Shown here piece after piece: positions 6,166-6,309 of a stretch of DNA of 6,309 nucleotides. The translations under genes were made by a program, and so were the position numbers. The stretch's first letter is position 1, and each line of letters starts with the position of its first letter. Under the pieces are notes generated by a model that was given only the letters and a program-made list of their open reading frames with translations, did not search any database and was not told the DNA's origin. This DNA comes from Bryobacterales bacterium (GTDB lineage Bacteria > Cyanobacteriota > Vampirovibrionia > Obscuribacterales > Obscuribacteraceae). The stretch lies in the NCBI GenBank assembly GCA_903970295.1, contig CAJCHQ010000692.1, positions 1-6,309 of the forward strand, written 5' to 3'.

Positions 6166-6309
6166 ATGCCTGCCAAAAAGTTCTGTATCCAGACGGTCTT
6201 TGCATTCATTCTGCTTTTGATGCCGGCGATCGCTTTGGTGCCCCAGGACTCAGTCTACACGTTTTGCGATTTTTTCGGTTATTACTCCGAAGCAAGAATG
6301 ATTGCCACT
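6166..6309 (+). CDS. N-terminus of a membrane protein, probably a second GT87-type enzyme (partial)
   Basis: Forty-eight codons run from ATG 6166 to the right edge without a stop. A basic start (PAKK) leads into one hydrophobic segment at about 6-26, then a short loop with F33-C-D35-F-F-G-Y39-Y40-S-E-A43. This D-F-x-x-Y-Y-x-x-A pattern right after the first helix is what opens GT87/DUF2029 proteins, and it lines up with D50-F-N-A-F-Y-N-A in the divergent neighbour. An in-frame TGA two codons upstream (6160-6162) fixes the earliest possible start. The N-terminus could instead be read as a signal peptide (cut near AIA/L), so the family call rests on one motif. If right, the two divergent genes are paralogues acting on the same kind of polyprenyl-linked donor. 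Confidence 0.6.
   Translation, partial: MPAKKFCIQTVFAFILLLMPAIALVPQDSVYTFCDFFGYYSEARMIAT

Noticed and set aside
6226..6233. GCGATCGC, the cyanobacterial HIP1 octamer
   Set aside because: Only one copy was noticed in 6.3 kb, so there is no enrichment to support a HIP1-rich genome.

Overview
The window looks like chromosomal DNA of a bacterium of roughly 50% G+C. It is gene-dense, with few strong Shine-Dalgarno sequences. The contents are a long TPR protein, a zinc-ribbon membrane protein and polyprenyl-dependent glycosyltransferases. This mix resembles non-photosynthetic relatives of cyanobacteria (Vampirovibrionia/Melainabacteria, Obscuribacter-like). That placement is a low-to-moderate confidence impression: there is no rRNA or other marker gene here.

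Layout: (1) 2-1927, plus strand: a TPR-repeat protein that is open at the left edge and probably lacks its N-terminus. (2) 2012-3337 and 3330-4082, plus strand: a tightly coupled pair whose coding sequences overlap by 8 bp. It encodes an FAD flavoprotein resembling UDP-galactopyranose mutase, closest in motif layout to the eukaryotic-type enzymes, and a family 2 glycosyltransferase of the polyprenyl-phosphate-sugar synthase type. (3) 4075-4665, minus strand: a small protein with an N-terminal zinc ribbon, two membrane helices and a charged helical tail. It converges on the glycosyltransferase gene so closely that the two stop codons lie within an 8-bp overlap. (4) 4666-4880: a 215-bp gap holding a plausible promoter and inverted repeat for the zinc-ribbon gene and a weak terminator candidate for the next gene. 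(5) 4881-6143, minus strand: a multi-pass membrane glycosyltransferase of the GT87/DUF2029 type. (6) 6166-6309, plus strand: the start of a second membrane protein carrying the same N-terminal motif. It is divergent from the first with only 22 bp between the start codons, and is cut by the right edge.

How the genes may work together (inference): the mutase-like flavoprotein could supply a modified nucleotide sugar. The GT2 enzyme could load a sugar onto a polyprenyl phosphate carrier on the cytoplasmic side. The GT87-type membrane enzymes could use such lipid-linked sugars on the outer face to build an envelope glycan or glycolipid. The roles of the TPR and zinc-ribbon proteins in this are unknown. 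No mobile element, CRISPR array, tRNA or rRNA was seen. I see no clearly novel system. The most interesting points are the flavoprotein/GT2 pair, the very compact divergent GT87 pair, and the zinc-ribbon membrane protein with its own regulatory-looking upstream region.
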